Shown here in pieces: positions 17,769 through 26,821 of a stretch of 35,991 nucleotides of DNA. The position numbers and the translations under genes were made by a program. The DNA is from Methanococci archaeon (GTDB lineage Archaea > AGJL01 > Methanococci > Methanococcales > Methanocaldococcaceae), in NCBI GenBank assembly GCA_013153845.1, contig JAADDS010000068.1:1-35991 (forward strand). Reading direction: 5' to 3'. The first letter of the stretch is position 1. Every line of letters starts with the position of its first letter. The notes below the pieces were generated by a model, which saw nothing but the letters and a program-made list of their open reading frames with translations, made no database searches and was not told the origin of the DNA.

Positions 17769-18599
17769 TTATAATAGAACAGGATACCTTCCTAAAACGT
17801 AAATAAACGTTGTTTGTTCTTTTAAAGAACATAATGTTTCTTTTAAATTTTTTCCAGGATCTTCAAAGTCAATATAAAATATGTAAGTTCCAAGTCGTTT
17901 TTTTGATGGTCTTGATTCAATTCTTGTTAGATTTATCTTCCTCTCTGCAAACTCTTTTAAAATATGATATAAAGCTCCTGGTTTATCTTCCTTTAACTCA
18001 AAAACAATAGATACTTTGTATTTATTTGAACAACTTTTAAAGTGAGGTGTAGATTTTCCTATTAATATGAATCTTGTTTTATTATTTTTATAATCTTCAA
18101 TATTCTCCTCAAGTATTTTTAATCCAAATTGTTCTGCGGAGTCCTTCGATCCAATTGCCCCTAATTTTTCGTTAGATGAAGTTGCAACAAGTTTAACCGC
18201 TTCTGATGTGCTCTCTACCGCTTTAACCTTCCAACCATGTTTTTTAATATAATTTCTACACTGGGCTAATGCCTGCGGATGAGAAATAATGGTCTCTATC
18301 TTGTTTTTATCATATCCAATGAGATTATGATGAATATCCATTGCTAACTCTCCAAGTATATTAACTCCTTTAAATTGCAATAGTAAATCTTGTGTTAAAG
18401 AAACTGAACCTTCAATTGAGTTTTCAATTGGAACGACACCAAAACCTCCGTTATCGACACTCTCAAACACATCATATATTGAATTGCAGTAGTTAATCTC
18501 AAAATCTCCATCTAAAAAATTTAAAAACTTTTTTGTTGCTCTTTCGCTGTAAGTGCCTTTTGGTAATGTGTAAATCTTATTTTTTATTGCTGTTTTCAA
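17769..18599 (-). CDS. pheA: Prephenate dehydratase with ACT domain
   Basis: A 276-residue enzyme of phenylalanine synthesis that converts prephenate to phenylpyruvate. The catalytic domain (about 1-185) shows GGFGVVPIENSIEGSV and NKTRFILIG, the TRF motif that carries the catalytic Thr. The ACT regulatory domain (about 192-276) contains KPGALYHILKEFAE and ESRPS, residues used for phenylalanine feedback binding. It starts at a TTG that overlaps the upstream methyltransferase stop (TTGA), with AGGTGAG as ribosome binding site. No chorismate mutase is fused. From memory, MJ0637. Confidence 0.93.
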   Translation of the reverse strand: MKTAIKNKIYTLPKGTYSERATKKFLNFLDGDFEINYCNSIYDVFESVDNGGFGVVPIENSIEGSVSLTQDLLLQFKGVNILGELAMDIHHNLIGYDKNKIETIISHPQALAQCRNYIKKHGWKVKAVESTSEAVKLVATSSNEKLGAIGSKDSAEQFGLKILEENIEDYKNNKTRFILIGKSTPHFKSCSNKYKVSIVFELKEDKPGALYHILKEFAERKINLTRIESRPSKKRLGTYIFYIDFEDPGKNLKETLCSLKEQTTFIYVLGRYPVLL

Positions 18600-19279
18600 T
18601 GTCTCACCTTGGCTTTTTCTAATTCAACAATTAAAAACTGACCTTTTCCTTTAAAAATTTTAGATAATTTTTTATCGATCCATTTCCAAGGTTTTAATAC
18701 TTTTAATAGCACAGATCTTGGTAGAATCTTAACTATTGGAGGAAGAAAGTATGTTGAAGTGTATTTTAATACTTTAAATTCAGATATAAAATCATCAACA
18801 CCCATCGCTTTATGAAACACTCTAAAATCGTTAAATACTTCCTCTCTAAATAAACAGTTTTTGTTTATAACCACAACAATAACTCTTCCATTATCTTTTA
18901 ACACCCTATTGATCTCTTTTAAAGCTTTTGATTTGTCTACGTGCTCTAAAACATTTATGCAAAGGATTAAATCGAAAGTTTTATCTTTGAAAGGAAGATG
19001 CAATATATTTCCGCAGATCTTTTTCTCAGTCATTGTAAATTTTTTTAACATGTTTAATGAAATATCTAAGTATATTGTATTAAATGTCTCTGTTAATTTA
19101 TAAAATGCTCCAAAACCACAACCGCAGTCCAACACTAATGGATCTTTAACTTTAAAATCACTTAAAATTGAACTTATTTCTTCAAATATCAACTCATCTG
19201 CAAATTTTATTAATATTTTCATATATTCTGGAAGTTCTTCGATATTCCACATTTCATAAAACTCTTTAATATCTCTCAT
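18596..19279 (-). CDS. SAM-dependent methyltransferase (type 11 family)
   Basis: 227 residues with a class I methyltransferase fold: motif I LVLDCGCGFGAFYKL (about 49-63), motif II IYLDIS, motif III LPFKDKTFDLILCINVLEHV, and motif IV-like LKDNGRVIVVV. A basic C-terminal third follows. The substrate cannot be read from the sequence. It overlaps the unknown gene upstream (ATGA) and pheA downstream (TTGA), so the three form a coupled operon. A link to aromatic amino acid metabolism is only suggested by this position. Confidence 0.75.
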   Translation of the reverse strand: MRDIKEFYEMWNIEELPEYMKILIKFADELIFEEISSILSDFKVKDPLVLDCGCGFGAFYKLTETFNTIYLDISLNMLKKFTMTEKKICGNILHLPFKDKTFDLILCINVLEHVDKSKALKEINRVLKDNGRVIVVVINKNCLFREEVFNDFRVFHKAMGVDDFISEFKVLKYTSTYFLPPIVKILPRSVLLKVLKPWKWIDKKLSKIFKGKGQFLIVELEKAKVRH

Positions 19280-19563
19280 AACACCTCACACGTTAATGTG
19301 TATATGATCTCATCTTTAAAGATCTCTCTAATCTTCTCTCTAATTGCTTCTTTCTCTTCCTCACTTAACTCCCTATCCAATTTTTTATCAAGCATAAATC
19401 CACAACGATAAAAATATTTGTCCTCAGAGATCAACGCTAACTCTGGATACTCCACTGAAAGGATTTCGACATCCTCTCCCAATAAATTTAACACTTCCTT
19501 AAATGCTTTTTCAAAATTAAATCCCTCTTTTACATAAAAAACACAATCAACTGCAAGTTTCAT
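19276..19563 (-). CDS. Unknown small protein, first gene of the pheA operon
   Basis: 95 residues, acidic, soluble. It starts with a beta-strand (KLAVDCVFYVKEG), has an alternating helix/strand pattern and a charged helix DRELSEEEKEAIREKIREIFKDE near the C-terminus. Three cysteines are spread out and form no metal motif. I do not recognise the family. The start is secure (AGGTGG 5 nt before the ATG), and the stop overlaps the methyltransferase start. Confidence 0.65.
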   Translation of the reverse strand: MKLAVDCVFYVKEGFNFEKAFKEVLNLLGEDVEILSVEYPELALISEDKYFYRCGFMLDKKLDRELSEEEKEAIREKIREIFKDEIIYTLTCEVL

Positions 19564-20049
19564 AGTTCCACCTTTTTATTCATTTATTTTTTATATTTTT
19601 AATTTTTTACTTTAATAATTCTTTTAATTGATATTATAATCAATCAAGACATTGATCGAGCGGATATTATTACTTTTGCTTAAATCTATTTTTTATTAAA
19701 TATTTTTATTTAATTATTTTATCAATATATTTTATGTGATAATCCTAACCCTAAAAATACATTTTGTTGAGTTAAATTTAAACATTAAAAGATGAGAAGT
19801 TTTTTGAAAGGGGCAAAACAGACAAATATATAATAAAAATTGTGTTGTTGATTAAATACTGCAATAGAAGAAAAATTGAGTAGAGAACTTTAATTCGATA
19901 TCTCAAATTTTAATAAGAATTTATAAAGCTTCAGAGAAAGATAACAAAAAAGTAGTGTCTGTTAGTATTTTAATAAATTTAAACTAATTGAATAATCAAA
20001 AAATTAATTAAAAGAAAATTATAATTTTAAAATATAATTTTGTGAGATC
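19564..20049. other. 486-bp gene-free divergent region
   Basis: AT-rich spacer between the pheA operon (-) and the HemK-like gene (+). Possible plus-strand TATA boxes are AAATATATAATAAA near 19825-19838 and GAATTTATAAAGC near 19918-19930. A small hairpin TTGAT...ATCAA lies near 19627-19642. I see no small gene with a ribosome binding site. Confidence 0.4.
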
Positions 20050-20646
20050 ATGATCATTGAATTTGAAGGGATAAAGATAAAATTGCACTCGGAAGTTTAC
20101 GAACCAGCAGAAGATACCTTCCTTTTATTAAAAAATCTTGTGGATGTAAAGGATAAGGAGGTTTTAGAAGTTGGTGTCGGCACAGGGATAATATCTATTG
20201 CTTGTGCAAAGAGAGGGGCAAAAAAGGTTGTTGGAGTAGATATAAACCCATTTGCCATAAATTTAGCATTAGAAAATGCAAAATTGAATAATGTCAATAA
20301 CATCTCTTTTATTAAAAGTGATCTCTTTGAAAATGTAAGTGGAAAGTTTGATGTTATACTATTCAATCCCCCTTATCTTCCAACGCTTGAGGAGGATAAA
20401 CTTGAAGGAAATATCGATTACGCGTTCAATGGAGGAAAAAGTGGAAGGGATGTGTTGGACAGATTTTTAGAAGAAGTAGGAGATTACTTAAAGGACGGAG
20501 GAGTTGTTCAGATCTTGCAGAGTTCTTTAACAGGAGAAAAAGAGACGATCTCTACATTAAAACACCACGGTTTCGACGTGAAAGTTGTTGATCGGTTAAA
20601 AATTCCTTTTGAAGAGTTGATGGTGATCAATGGTTATAAGTTGTAG
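20050..20646 (+). CDS. HemK/Mtq2-like N5-glutamine methyltransferase
   Basis: A 198-residue SAM-dependent methyltransferase. Motif I VLEVGVGTGIISIACAKRG (about 38-56), acidic motif VVGVDINPFAI, and the diagnostic NPPYLPT (about 107-113) of enzymes that methylate planar amide or amino nitrogens. The N-terminal EVYEPAEDTFLLL is typical of the archaeal/eukaryotic Mtq2 branch, which modifies the GGQ glutamine of release factor aRF1 and works with a Trm112 partner. No Trm112 gene is adjacent. The start has GTGAG 4 nt upstream. From memory, MJ0928. Confidence 0.85.
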   Translation: MIIEFEGIKIKLHSEVYEPAEDTFLLLKNLVDVKDKEVLEVGVGTGIISIACAKRGAKKVVGVDINPFAINLALENAKLNNVNNISFIKSDLFENVSGKFDVILFNPPYLPTLEEDKLEGNIDYAFNGGKSGRDVLDRFLEEVGDYLKDGGVVQILQSSLTGEKETISTLKHHGFDVKVVDRLKIPFEELMVINGYKL

Positions 20647-20694
20647 GTAATCATATAAGCAAGATCGTCATAATTTTAAATTGATTAATTTTAA

Positions 20695-21213
20695 TTATTC
20701 ATTTATCTTTTTAGCAATTATTTCAAGTGCTTTCATAAATGCATCTTTTTCAGGTATTATAACAGCCACAGGAACGTTAACAATCTTTTCTATTGTGGAA
20801 CTAACAATTGGAGCACAGACGATCCCTTTAACACCTTCTCTCTCTGCCCTAACTGAGGCAACGATACATTCCTCTAACGAATTTGCCGGATACTCTTTTA
20901 TTAAATAGTTTCTTCCATTAATTGTTATTTTTCTTGTTGTTATCTTATTTAAAGCAGGTCTCGCAGCAATAATTGCAATTACATCTATATCTTCATCCTT
21001 TTCAAGTGATTTTATTGTTTTCAAAATTTTTATTAAAGTAGAGACCCTAAAATCTTTTTTCTGAGTTATTTTATACAGTGTGCTGTATGGTATTCCCGAT
21101 ATTTCTGAAAATTCTTTTAATGTTAACCCCAATTCAAGCAAAATTCTTTTGAATTCTTCTACAAATTTTTCATGTGATTCTATTTGAAGAATTAAACGCT
21201 TATACGCTTTCAT
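20695..21213 (-). CDS. HTH transcriptional regulator downstream of ftsZ2
   Basis: 172 residues. An N-terminal XRE-like helix-turn-helix (about 18-70) reads LLELGLTLKEFSEISGIPYSTLYKITQ with the recognition helix at PYSTLYKI. The C-terminal domain (about 80-172) contains VIAIIAARPALN, NSLEECIVASVRAEREGVKGIVCAPIVSSTIEKIV, an alpha/beta domain probably for ligand sensing. It is on the ftsZ2 strand but 302 bp downstream, so it probably has its own promoter. From memory this pairing is also present in M. jannaschii (MJ0621-MJ0622), which would hint at a functional link. Confidence 0.75.
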   Translation of the reverse strand: MKAYKRLILQIESHEKFVEEFKRILLELGLTLKEFSEISGIPYSTLYKITQKKDFRVSTLIKILKTIKSLEKDEDIDVIAIIAARPALNKITTRKITINGRNYLIKEYPANSLEECIVASVRAEREGVKGIVCAPIVSSTIEKIVNVPVAVIIPEKDAFMKALEIIAKKINE

Positions 21214-21515
21214 AAAGATCCCTATGCTTTACTCTTTACAAAATATATACATTATTCGATATTATTTAATAATAGAAATATTCCATAATATATATTAAAA
21301 ATTGATAAAACACAATAAAAATTGCAAAAAATGCAAAATTTTAATTAGCCAATTATATAGTTTTTACTTCTTTATAAGTATTTATGATGATCATCTTATT
21401 ATCTAAGATATTATAAATCTAAAAAATTAAGATCACCCATCATTATTAAAATTTTAAAATTTAAAAAATAAAAATGCCATATTGATTTTATATTTTTGAT
21501 TTTTATACTATATTT
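21214..21515. other. 302-bp gap between ftsZ2 and the HTH gene
   Basis: No gene is seen. It contains a 10-bp palindrome GATGATCATC (21386-21395) and a minus-strand TATA-like CTATATAAT near 21350-21358 that could serve the HTH gene with a long leader of about 110 nt. Confidence 0.35.
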
Positions 21516-22616
21516 TTATACTATAAAGTCAATTCCTCCAAGTTTTCTTTCTTTTCTCTGGTTTTGGTCTCTTGGCATCTTTGGAATTATTCTTCTTGGT
21601 TTTTTATCTTTTCCTACTATGTTTGGAGATTTGACTCCTGTTATTATTGCCATAACCCTTATACTTCCTTCCATTTCAGGATCTATCCTTGCACCCCAGA
21701 TAACGTTTGCTTCTGGATCAAGTTCTCTTGTTATACCCTCCCCTATATCGTTTGCTTCTTTTAATGTTAAGTCAGGTCCCCCGGTTATGTGGATTAAAGC
21801 CCCTTTCGCTCCTTTGTAATCAACATCCAATAACGGACAACTTAATGTCTCTCTAACAACATTTTGAACCCTATCTCCTCTATCACTACTATCCACCTCT
21901 CCGACACCAATCATTGCTACTCCTCCACCGCTCATAACTGCCTTAACATCCGCGAAATCAATGTTTATCAAACTTGGAACGGCAATGGTTTCTGTAATCC
22001 CTTTAACTGCTTGGGCAATAATTTCATCCGCTACTTTAAATGCATCGTTTATTGGTAGATTTGGAACAAGATCTAACAGTTTGTTGTTGTCGATAATGAT
22101 AACTGTATCGCAGATCTCTGACATCCTTGCAATTCCTTCTTCTGCCTTTTTCATTCTCGCTCTTTCGATCTTGAAAGGATAAGTTACAACTCCTACTACT
22201 ATCGCACCATTCTCTTTGGCAACTTCCGCCACAACAGGGGCTGAACCAGTCCCTGTTCCTCCACCCATTCCGGCAGTTACAAACACTAAGTCCGCTCCTT
22301 TTAACTGTTCTTCTAATATGTTTTTAGCCATCTCTGCTGCTTTCCTTCCTATTTCTGGATAACCGCCAGCTCCGAGACCTCTTGTTAGTGTAGCTCCGAT
22401 TAATATTTTTTTATCTGCCTGTATCACTTCTAAGTGCTGTTTATCTGTATTTATTGCTATCGTTTCTGCTCCTTTGATTCCTATCTCCATTAACCGATTA
22501 ATGGTGTTATTTCCTGCTCCACCACATCCAACTACAACTATTCTTGCTTCTCCAAACTCATCCTTTAAATACTTGGGAGTATCGCTTCTTGACAGAGCAT
22601 CTTTAACAAGTTTCAT
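21516..22616 (-). CDS. ftsZ2: Cell division protein FtsZ (FtsZ2 type)
   Basis: A 366-residue tubulin-like GTPase that forms the division ring. [10 protein letters not shown] (about 31-40), the tubulin signature [12 protein letters not shown] (about 118-129), and the T7-loop region [17 protein letters not shown] are intact. The N-terminus and [17 protein letters not shown] region fit archaeal FtsZ2 (MJ0622, from memory) rather than FtsZ1. The C-terminal tail is basic and ends GGIDFIV, a likely partner-binding peptide. I start at the ATG at 22616, 4 nt after GGATGAT; the upstream ATG at 22625 overlaps that site. A TATA-like ACATATAAAC on the minus strand near 22677-22686 is a plausible promoter. 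Confidence 0.95.
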   Translation of the reverse strand: MKLVKDALSRSDTPKYLKDEFGEARIVVVGCGGAGNNTINRLMEIGIKGAETIAINTDKQHLEVIQADKKILIGATLTRGLGAGGYPEIGRKAAEMAKNILEEQLKGADLVFVTAGMGGGTGTGSAPVVAEVAKENGAIVVGVVTYPFKIERARMKKAEEGIARMSEICDTVIIIDNNKLLDLVPNLPINDAFKVADEIIAQAVKGITETIAVPSLINIDFADVKAVMSGGGVAMIGVGEVDSSDRGDRVQNVVRETLSCPLLDVDYKGAKGALIHITGGPDLTLKEANDIGEGITRELDPEANVIWGARIDPEMEGSIRVMAIITGVKSPNIVGKDKKPRRIIPKMPRDQNQRKERKLGGIDFIV

Positions 22617-22848
22617 AATTATCATCCTTCCTTATATCTTAATGTATAACTACTGTAAACTTATATCACTTACCTTGTTTATATGTTGTTATTTATATGT
22701 GTAAATTTTAGTGTCTTGAGAATCGAAGGAGATGTTTAACAAAGATGCGTAAAAAACTCTGCAAAATTTACATTATCCTTTTCACTTATATATACTTTAA
22801 TATTTATTGTGCACAGTCATCTCTGATTTTTAAGAATGTTTAAAAAAG

Positions 22849-23244
22849 TTATTTTTTAAACCATTTCGGATACCCGACAATTTTGTATCCTCCAAAAGGC
22901 CCCGACTTACTTTCAATATTAAATCCAAGCGTTTTTAAGTCCTTTATTCTATTGTGGACTGCAACTCTACTTTTTCGATCTATATAGTCCTTTAAGAACT
23001 CCCCAGATATAAAATCTGAGTTTTTAGCAAATATTTTGTTTCTCTCTAAGATCTTTCTTGCTTCTTCTTCTCCAAACTTCTCTGAAAGTTTTTTGTAGAG
23101 ATCCTCTACTCCTATGAGGATATTTAATAGTATAAAATGTCCAATATCTAACTTTATATTATTTTCATATGCCTTCTTTAAAAATTCCCAAAAATCATAA
23201 TCTTTTCTTTCAACCATATCTTTTATTTCTTCTTCTATCTTCAT
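22849..23244 (-). CDS. Winged-helix-like partner of the CBS protein
   Basis: 131 residues. A helical N-terminal half (about 1-80) precedes a C-terminal part that looks like a winged helix: FLKDYIDRKSRVAVHNRIKDLKTLGF (helix-turn-helix, about 86-111) followed by GPFGGYKIVGYPKWF (wing). No catalytic motif is seen. The ATG directly abuts the stop of the CBS gene (TAAATG), so translation is coupled. A role as a DNA-binding output of the CBS sensor is inferred, not known. Confidence 0.6.
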   Translation of the reverse strand: MKIEEEIKDMVERKDYDFWEFLKKAYENNIKLDIGHFILLNILIGVEDLYKKLSEKFGEEEARKILERNKIFAKNSDFISGEFLKDYIDRKSRVAVHNRIKDLKTLGFNIESKSGPFGGYKIVGYPKWFKK

Positions 23245-23889
23245 TTATACCCCTTTTCTTCTTTTTGCTAATCTTCTCGCTAAGGCAACCATTCCAATTT
23301 CAATAAGCCCAACAAAGAACTTTTCTAAGCCACCACATGCCCATATTGCCTTTCCAAATGTGGTTTTTTTGATTCTTTCTTCATACTCTTTTGGAGTTAT
23401 ATCCTGCCCTGTCATTCTTTTTGTTACCACCGCAGCGGCTTCCATCAACTCCTCCCATGTTATATCTCCTATATGATTGTGTAATTCTTTAAATATCTTA
23501 TAGACAGGAATTTCATATAACTTAGCCAGTGTTTTTACTACATCACAGTTTCTAACCATCCCTACAACTCTACCATCCCTTGTTAAAACAGGAATACTAA
23601 CAACTTTGTATTTAACGAATTTTAATACAACATCTCTTGCTTCATCATCCTCATACACGGTAATAACTTCTTCAGCAGGTCTCATGAACTCTGTTATTGG
23701 CTTTTTGAAATCTTTTTCAGATATGCCAAGTAGATCCAATGTTGTTATCCATCCAACGAGTTTATCTTCTTTATCAACTATTGGGGCTGAAAATCTTTTT
23801 CTTTTTTTTAATAATTCTATTGCCTCTTCAACGGTCTCATCTACATATACTTTAACAAAATTTTTATCCATCAAGTCCCTAACTTTCAT
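23245..23889 (-). CDS. CBS-pair sensor protein with a C-terminal methanogen domain
   Basis: 214 residues. Two CBS motifs form an adenosyl-ligand-binding Bateman module: residues about 1-60 (VRDLMDKNFVKVYVDETVEEAIELL, FSAPIVD, VGWITTLDLL) and about 66-122 (ITEFMRP, FVKYKVVSIPVLTRDGRVVGMV). The C-terminal domain (about 125-214) contains HNHIGDITWEELMEAAAVVTKRMTGQDITP and a basic tail; I do not recognise it. The start has GTGAG upstream. It is the first gene of a two-gene unit with the winged-helix-like protein. Ligands of such modules include AMP, ATP and SAM. Confidence 0.8.
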   Translation of the reverse strand: MKVRDLMDKNFVKVYVDETVEEAIELLKKRKRFSAPIVDKEDKLVGWITTLDLLGISEKDFKKPITEFMRPAEEVITVYEDDEARDVVLKFVKYKVVSIPVLTRDGRVVGMVRNCDVVKTLAKLYEIPVYKIFKELHNHIGDITWEELMEAAAVVTKRMTGQDITPKEYEERIKKTTFGKAIWACGGLEKFFVGLIEIGMVALARRLAKRRKGV

Positions 23890-24182
23890 GATCTCACGAT
23901 TTTGTTGTTCATAATTTTTTTTAATCTTTTTTAGAGAGTTTATCTTTAATTACTATTTTTTATTATTTATATCTATTTTAATCTTTTATTTTAATTTTTA
24001 ATCCTGATTGTTATTTTGAATTGCGAGATATATATGCGTTGTGAGTGTTAAACTATTTAAGATTATTTTAAAAATTATTTTAAATGAGGTAAAGAGAAAT
24101 TTATGTGGATTTAAAACAGATGAAGATAAATATAAAATAAAATCAAAATGATTAGTATAAAAGAATAAAATTTCATAAAAGA

Positions 24183-25442
24183 TTAAATTTCATTAGAAAT
24201 ATAACCCTTAACTGCACTTATCGCTGCTATTTTCGGAGAGGAGAGGTAGATATAACTATTTATATGACCCATTCTCCCCCTAAAATTCCTATTTGTTGTT
24301 GAAACACAAACTTCCCCTTTTGCTAAAACACCCTGATGAGCCCCTAAGCATGGACCACAGCCAGGAGTGCAGATCATTGCTCCTGCTTTAATAAATACTT
24401 CAATAATCCCTTCCTTCAATGCCTGTAAAAATATCTTTTTCGATGCAGGAATTACTATGAGTTTAACATCTTCATGAACTTTTCTCCCTTTTAAATATTT
24501 TGCCGCTTCCCTTAAATCTTCTAATCTTCCATTTGTGCATGAGCCAATAAAAACCTGATCCACTGCTTTTCCTGCAACTTCACTTACTGGTTTTACGTTG
24601 TCTGGATGATGAGGAACTGCTATCTGCTCTTCCATATCAGTTATGTCTATTACAACTTCCTTATGGTAGTTTGCTTCATCTTTATTTACTGTTATTCTCT
24701 CTTTTTTTAACTTGTTTATATCATCATCAGATAGATCTCTTTCTTTTTTTAAATAATTATATGTTATTTCGTCTGTTTCAATGATTCCCGTTTTTCCTCC
24801 CATCTCTATTGCCATGTTGCAAAGCGTCATTCTTGAGGCCATGGACATGTTTTTAACTACTTCTCCGCAGTATTCAATAGCCATATATGTTGCTCCCCTC
24901 CTACCGATTTCTTTACAAACTCTTAAAACAATATCTTTTGCAGAAATATTTTCATTTCTTCCAGTAATTTCAACTTTAATAGTTTTTGGAACTTTGATCC
25001 ATGTTTCTCCTGTTGCATAAATATATGCCATATCCGTAGCTCCAAAACCAGTGGCAAAAGCCCCAAAAGCTCCGTGTGTGCATGTATGGCTATCTCCTCC
25101 TGCTATAAACATATTCGGCAAAACATAATTTTCAGCCAATATTTGATGACAGATCCCCTCTCCTCCTCTATGGAAATTTTTTATTTTGAAGTTTTTTACA
25201 AATTCCAAAGCCAGTTTTTGCATTTCAGCAGCTTTAACGGTATTTGGAGGGACGTTATGATCAAAGACAATAACGATCTTTTCAGGATCCCAAACGTTGT
25301 TAGACATTTCTTGAAGTGCTTTGTAAGTTAAAGGGGTTGTTCCGTCATGAGTCATTGCCAGATCTACTTTAACCTCTATACTGTCTCCTGCACAAACGTC
25401 TTTTCCTATTTTTTTTGAGAGGATTTTTTCAACAAGGGACAA
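24183..25442 (-). CDS. hacA: Homoaconitase large subunit (aconitase family)
   Basis: A 419-residue [4Fe-4S] hydro-lyase subunit. MTHDGTTPLTYKAL, FDHNVPPNT, GGDSHTCTHGAFGAFATGFGATD, the cluster cysteine in GSCTNGRL (about 299) and the pair Cys362-x2-Cys365 in CTPGCGPCLGAHQG are all present. The whole sequence closely resembles what I recall of MJ1003, the large subunit of methanogen homoaconitase used in 2-oxosuberate synthesis for coenzyme B. The isopropylmalate isomerase paralogue is the alternative, since specificity lies mostly in the small subunit, which is not in the window. It starts at a TTG with AAGGTGAT upstream. Confidence 0.85.
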   Translation of the reverse strand: MSLVEKILSKKIGKDVCAGDSIEVKVDLAMTHDGTTPLTYKALQEMSNNVWDPEKIVIVFDHNVPPNTVKAAEMQKLALEFVKNFKIKNFHRGGEGICHQILAENYVLPNMFIAGGDSHTCTHGAFGAFATGFGATDMAYIYATGETWIKVPKTIKVEITGRNENISAKDIVLRVCKEIGRRGATYMAIEYCGEVVKNMSMASRMTLCNMAIEMGGKTGIIETDEITYNYLKKERDLSDDDINKLKKERITVNKDEANYHKEVVIDITDMEEQIAVPHHPDNVKPVSEVAGKAVDQVFIGSCTNGRLEDLREAAKYLKGRKVHEDVKLIVIPASKKIFLQALKEGIIEVFIKAGAMICTPGCGPCLGAHQGVLAKGEVCVSTTNRNFRGRMGHINSYIYLSSPKIAAISAVKGYISNEI

Positions 25443-25697
25443 TATATCACCTTTTTTATTTTGTTTCTCGATTTTTTTATTATTTTTTAATAATTATGTT
25501 ATATTCTTTATTCATTGACTTGTTCTTTTTCAAAGTTTAAAATTTTTATAAATTTTTAATTTTTTATTCAATTTATTTATTTAATTTAAAGATTAAGGAA
25601 GATTACGTATAAAAAAGAAAATATAAATTTGAAAATATACCTACCGACTTTAATTAATAACCTTTAATTAGTGTTAATAATTTAATTAATATTTAAT

Positions 25698-26627
25698 CTA
25701 ATCAAAGAAGAGAATATTTGCTCGAGGATCTGTTTCGAAAACTATTTTTCCATCCTTAAAAACCCTGACTATACCTCCACTCTGAGAAACCGTTACTGCT
25801 ATTGCATTTGTATTCTTTGTTATGCTTGCAGCGGCTAAATGCCTCGCTCCGAGACCTTTTGGTATATCAACATCTCCTTTTATTTCTAAAAATCTTCCAG
25901 CAGAGACAACTTTGCCATCGTCAGTTATTATAAATGCTCCATCAATAGAAGATAGTTCTTTTATTGTTCCTTTTACATTCTCATCAAATATGCTTGCATT
26001 ATGCCCCGCAAACGGATTTAAGATTAACGGTTTTGACATATTCATAACGTTTAAGGTATCTCCAATAACAAATATTGTTCCTACATAGTCACCTTCTCTT
26101 CCTTCCCTTCCGATCTCCATTGCCAGTTTTATTATCTCTTTTAATGTCTTTTTCTGTTTTTCATCGAGCGTTTCAAATAACTCATACAAGGTTATCGTTT
26201 TTACATGTTCTTTTACATTAACAACCATTATAGTATCGAGTTTTCCGGGAGTTTTTGGTTCTCCAACTACTGCAACGATCTTATTGTTTTCTTTTAGTAG
26301 TTTCATTTTTAGAGCATGCACAATCCCGCTACTTATTATCATGCATCTATTATCTTCTCTATGCTTAATAAATATTGGATAAACGTCTTTTTCTTTATCT
26401 GAGGATAATTTTTTGTATGTTATTTGATTTGGTGTTGCAACAATTATCTTCATATGTTTATGTGGAATTTTATCTAAAATTTTTGTTAATTTTGAATTGT
26501 CATCTTTTTTTAATAGTGATTTTAATATTTCATATGATTTTCCTGTTTCAGTAAAGATCATGAGTGCATCTGCCTTAATATCATATGCAAGTCCTAATCC
26601 ATGCTTGATTACATACTTTGCCATCAT
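25698..26627 (-). CDS. dacZ: Diadenylate cyclase DacZ (c-di-AMP synthase)
   Basis: About 309 residues. An N-terminal pyruvate-kinase-like alpha/beta domain (about 1-150) is followed by a DisA_N/DAC domain. Catalytic DGA is present in SIDGAFIITDDG and the second motif reads GARHLAAASIT, where many DACs have RHRAA. M. jannaschii DacZ (MJ1002) has been shown to make c-di-AMP, and this sequence and neighbourhood match it. I start at the ATG 4 nt after GGAGAG (26627); an in-frame GTG at 26639 overlaps the ribosome binding site. It lies between hacA and cofF on the same strand. Confidence 0.88.
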   Translation of the reverse strand: MMAKYVIKHGLGLAYDIKADALMIFTETGKSYEILKSLLKKDDNSKLTKILDKIPHKHMKIIVATPNQITYKKLSSDKEKDVYPIFIKHREDNRCMIISSGIVHALKMKLLKENNKIVAVVGEPKTPGKLDTIMVVNVKEHVKTITLYELFETLDEKQKKTLKEIIKLAMEIGREGREGDYVGTIFVIGDTLNVMNMSKPLILNPFAGHNASIFDENVKGTIKELSSIDGAFIITDDGKVVSAGRFLEIKGDVDIPKGLGARHLAAASITKNTNAIAVTVSQSGGIVRVFKDGKIVFETDPRANILFFD

Positions 26628-26821
26628 GACTCTCTCCACTACAACTTCATTTTTATTTCATTTTTATTTTCCTTTTTTTATTTAAATATTTTTAGATTTA
26701 CAAAAGGTTTTGAACATGCTTATTTAGTTCATACCAATTGTCTCAATAATTTTATTAGTCCTATTTTTATTATCTCTTTTATCAACATTTAACTCTTATT
26801 TTATTTTTATTATATGGTTTT

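Noticed and set aside
21381-21396. ATGATGA C-box-like sequence that might mark a C/D box guide RNA
   Set aside because: No D box (CTGA) follows at the right distance on either strand; only a short palindrome remains.
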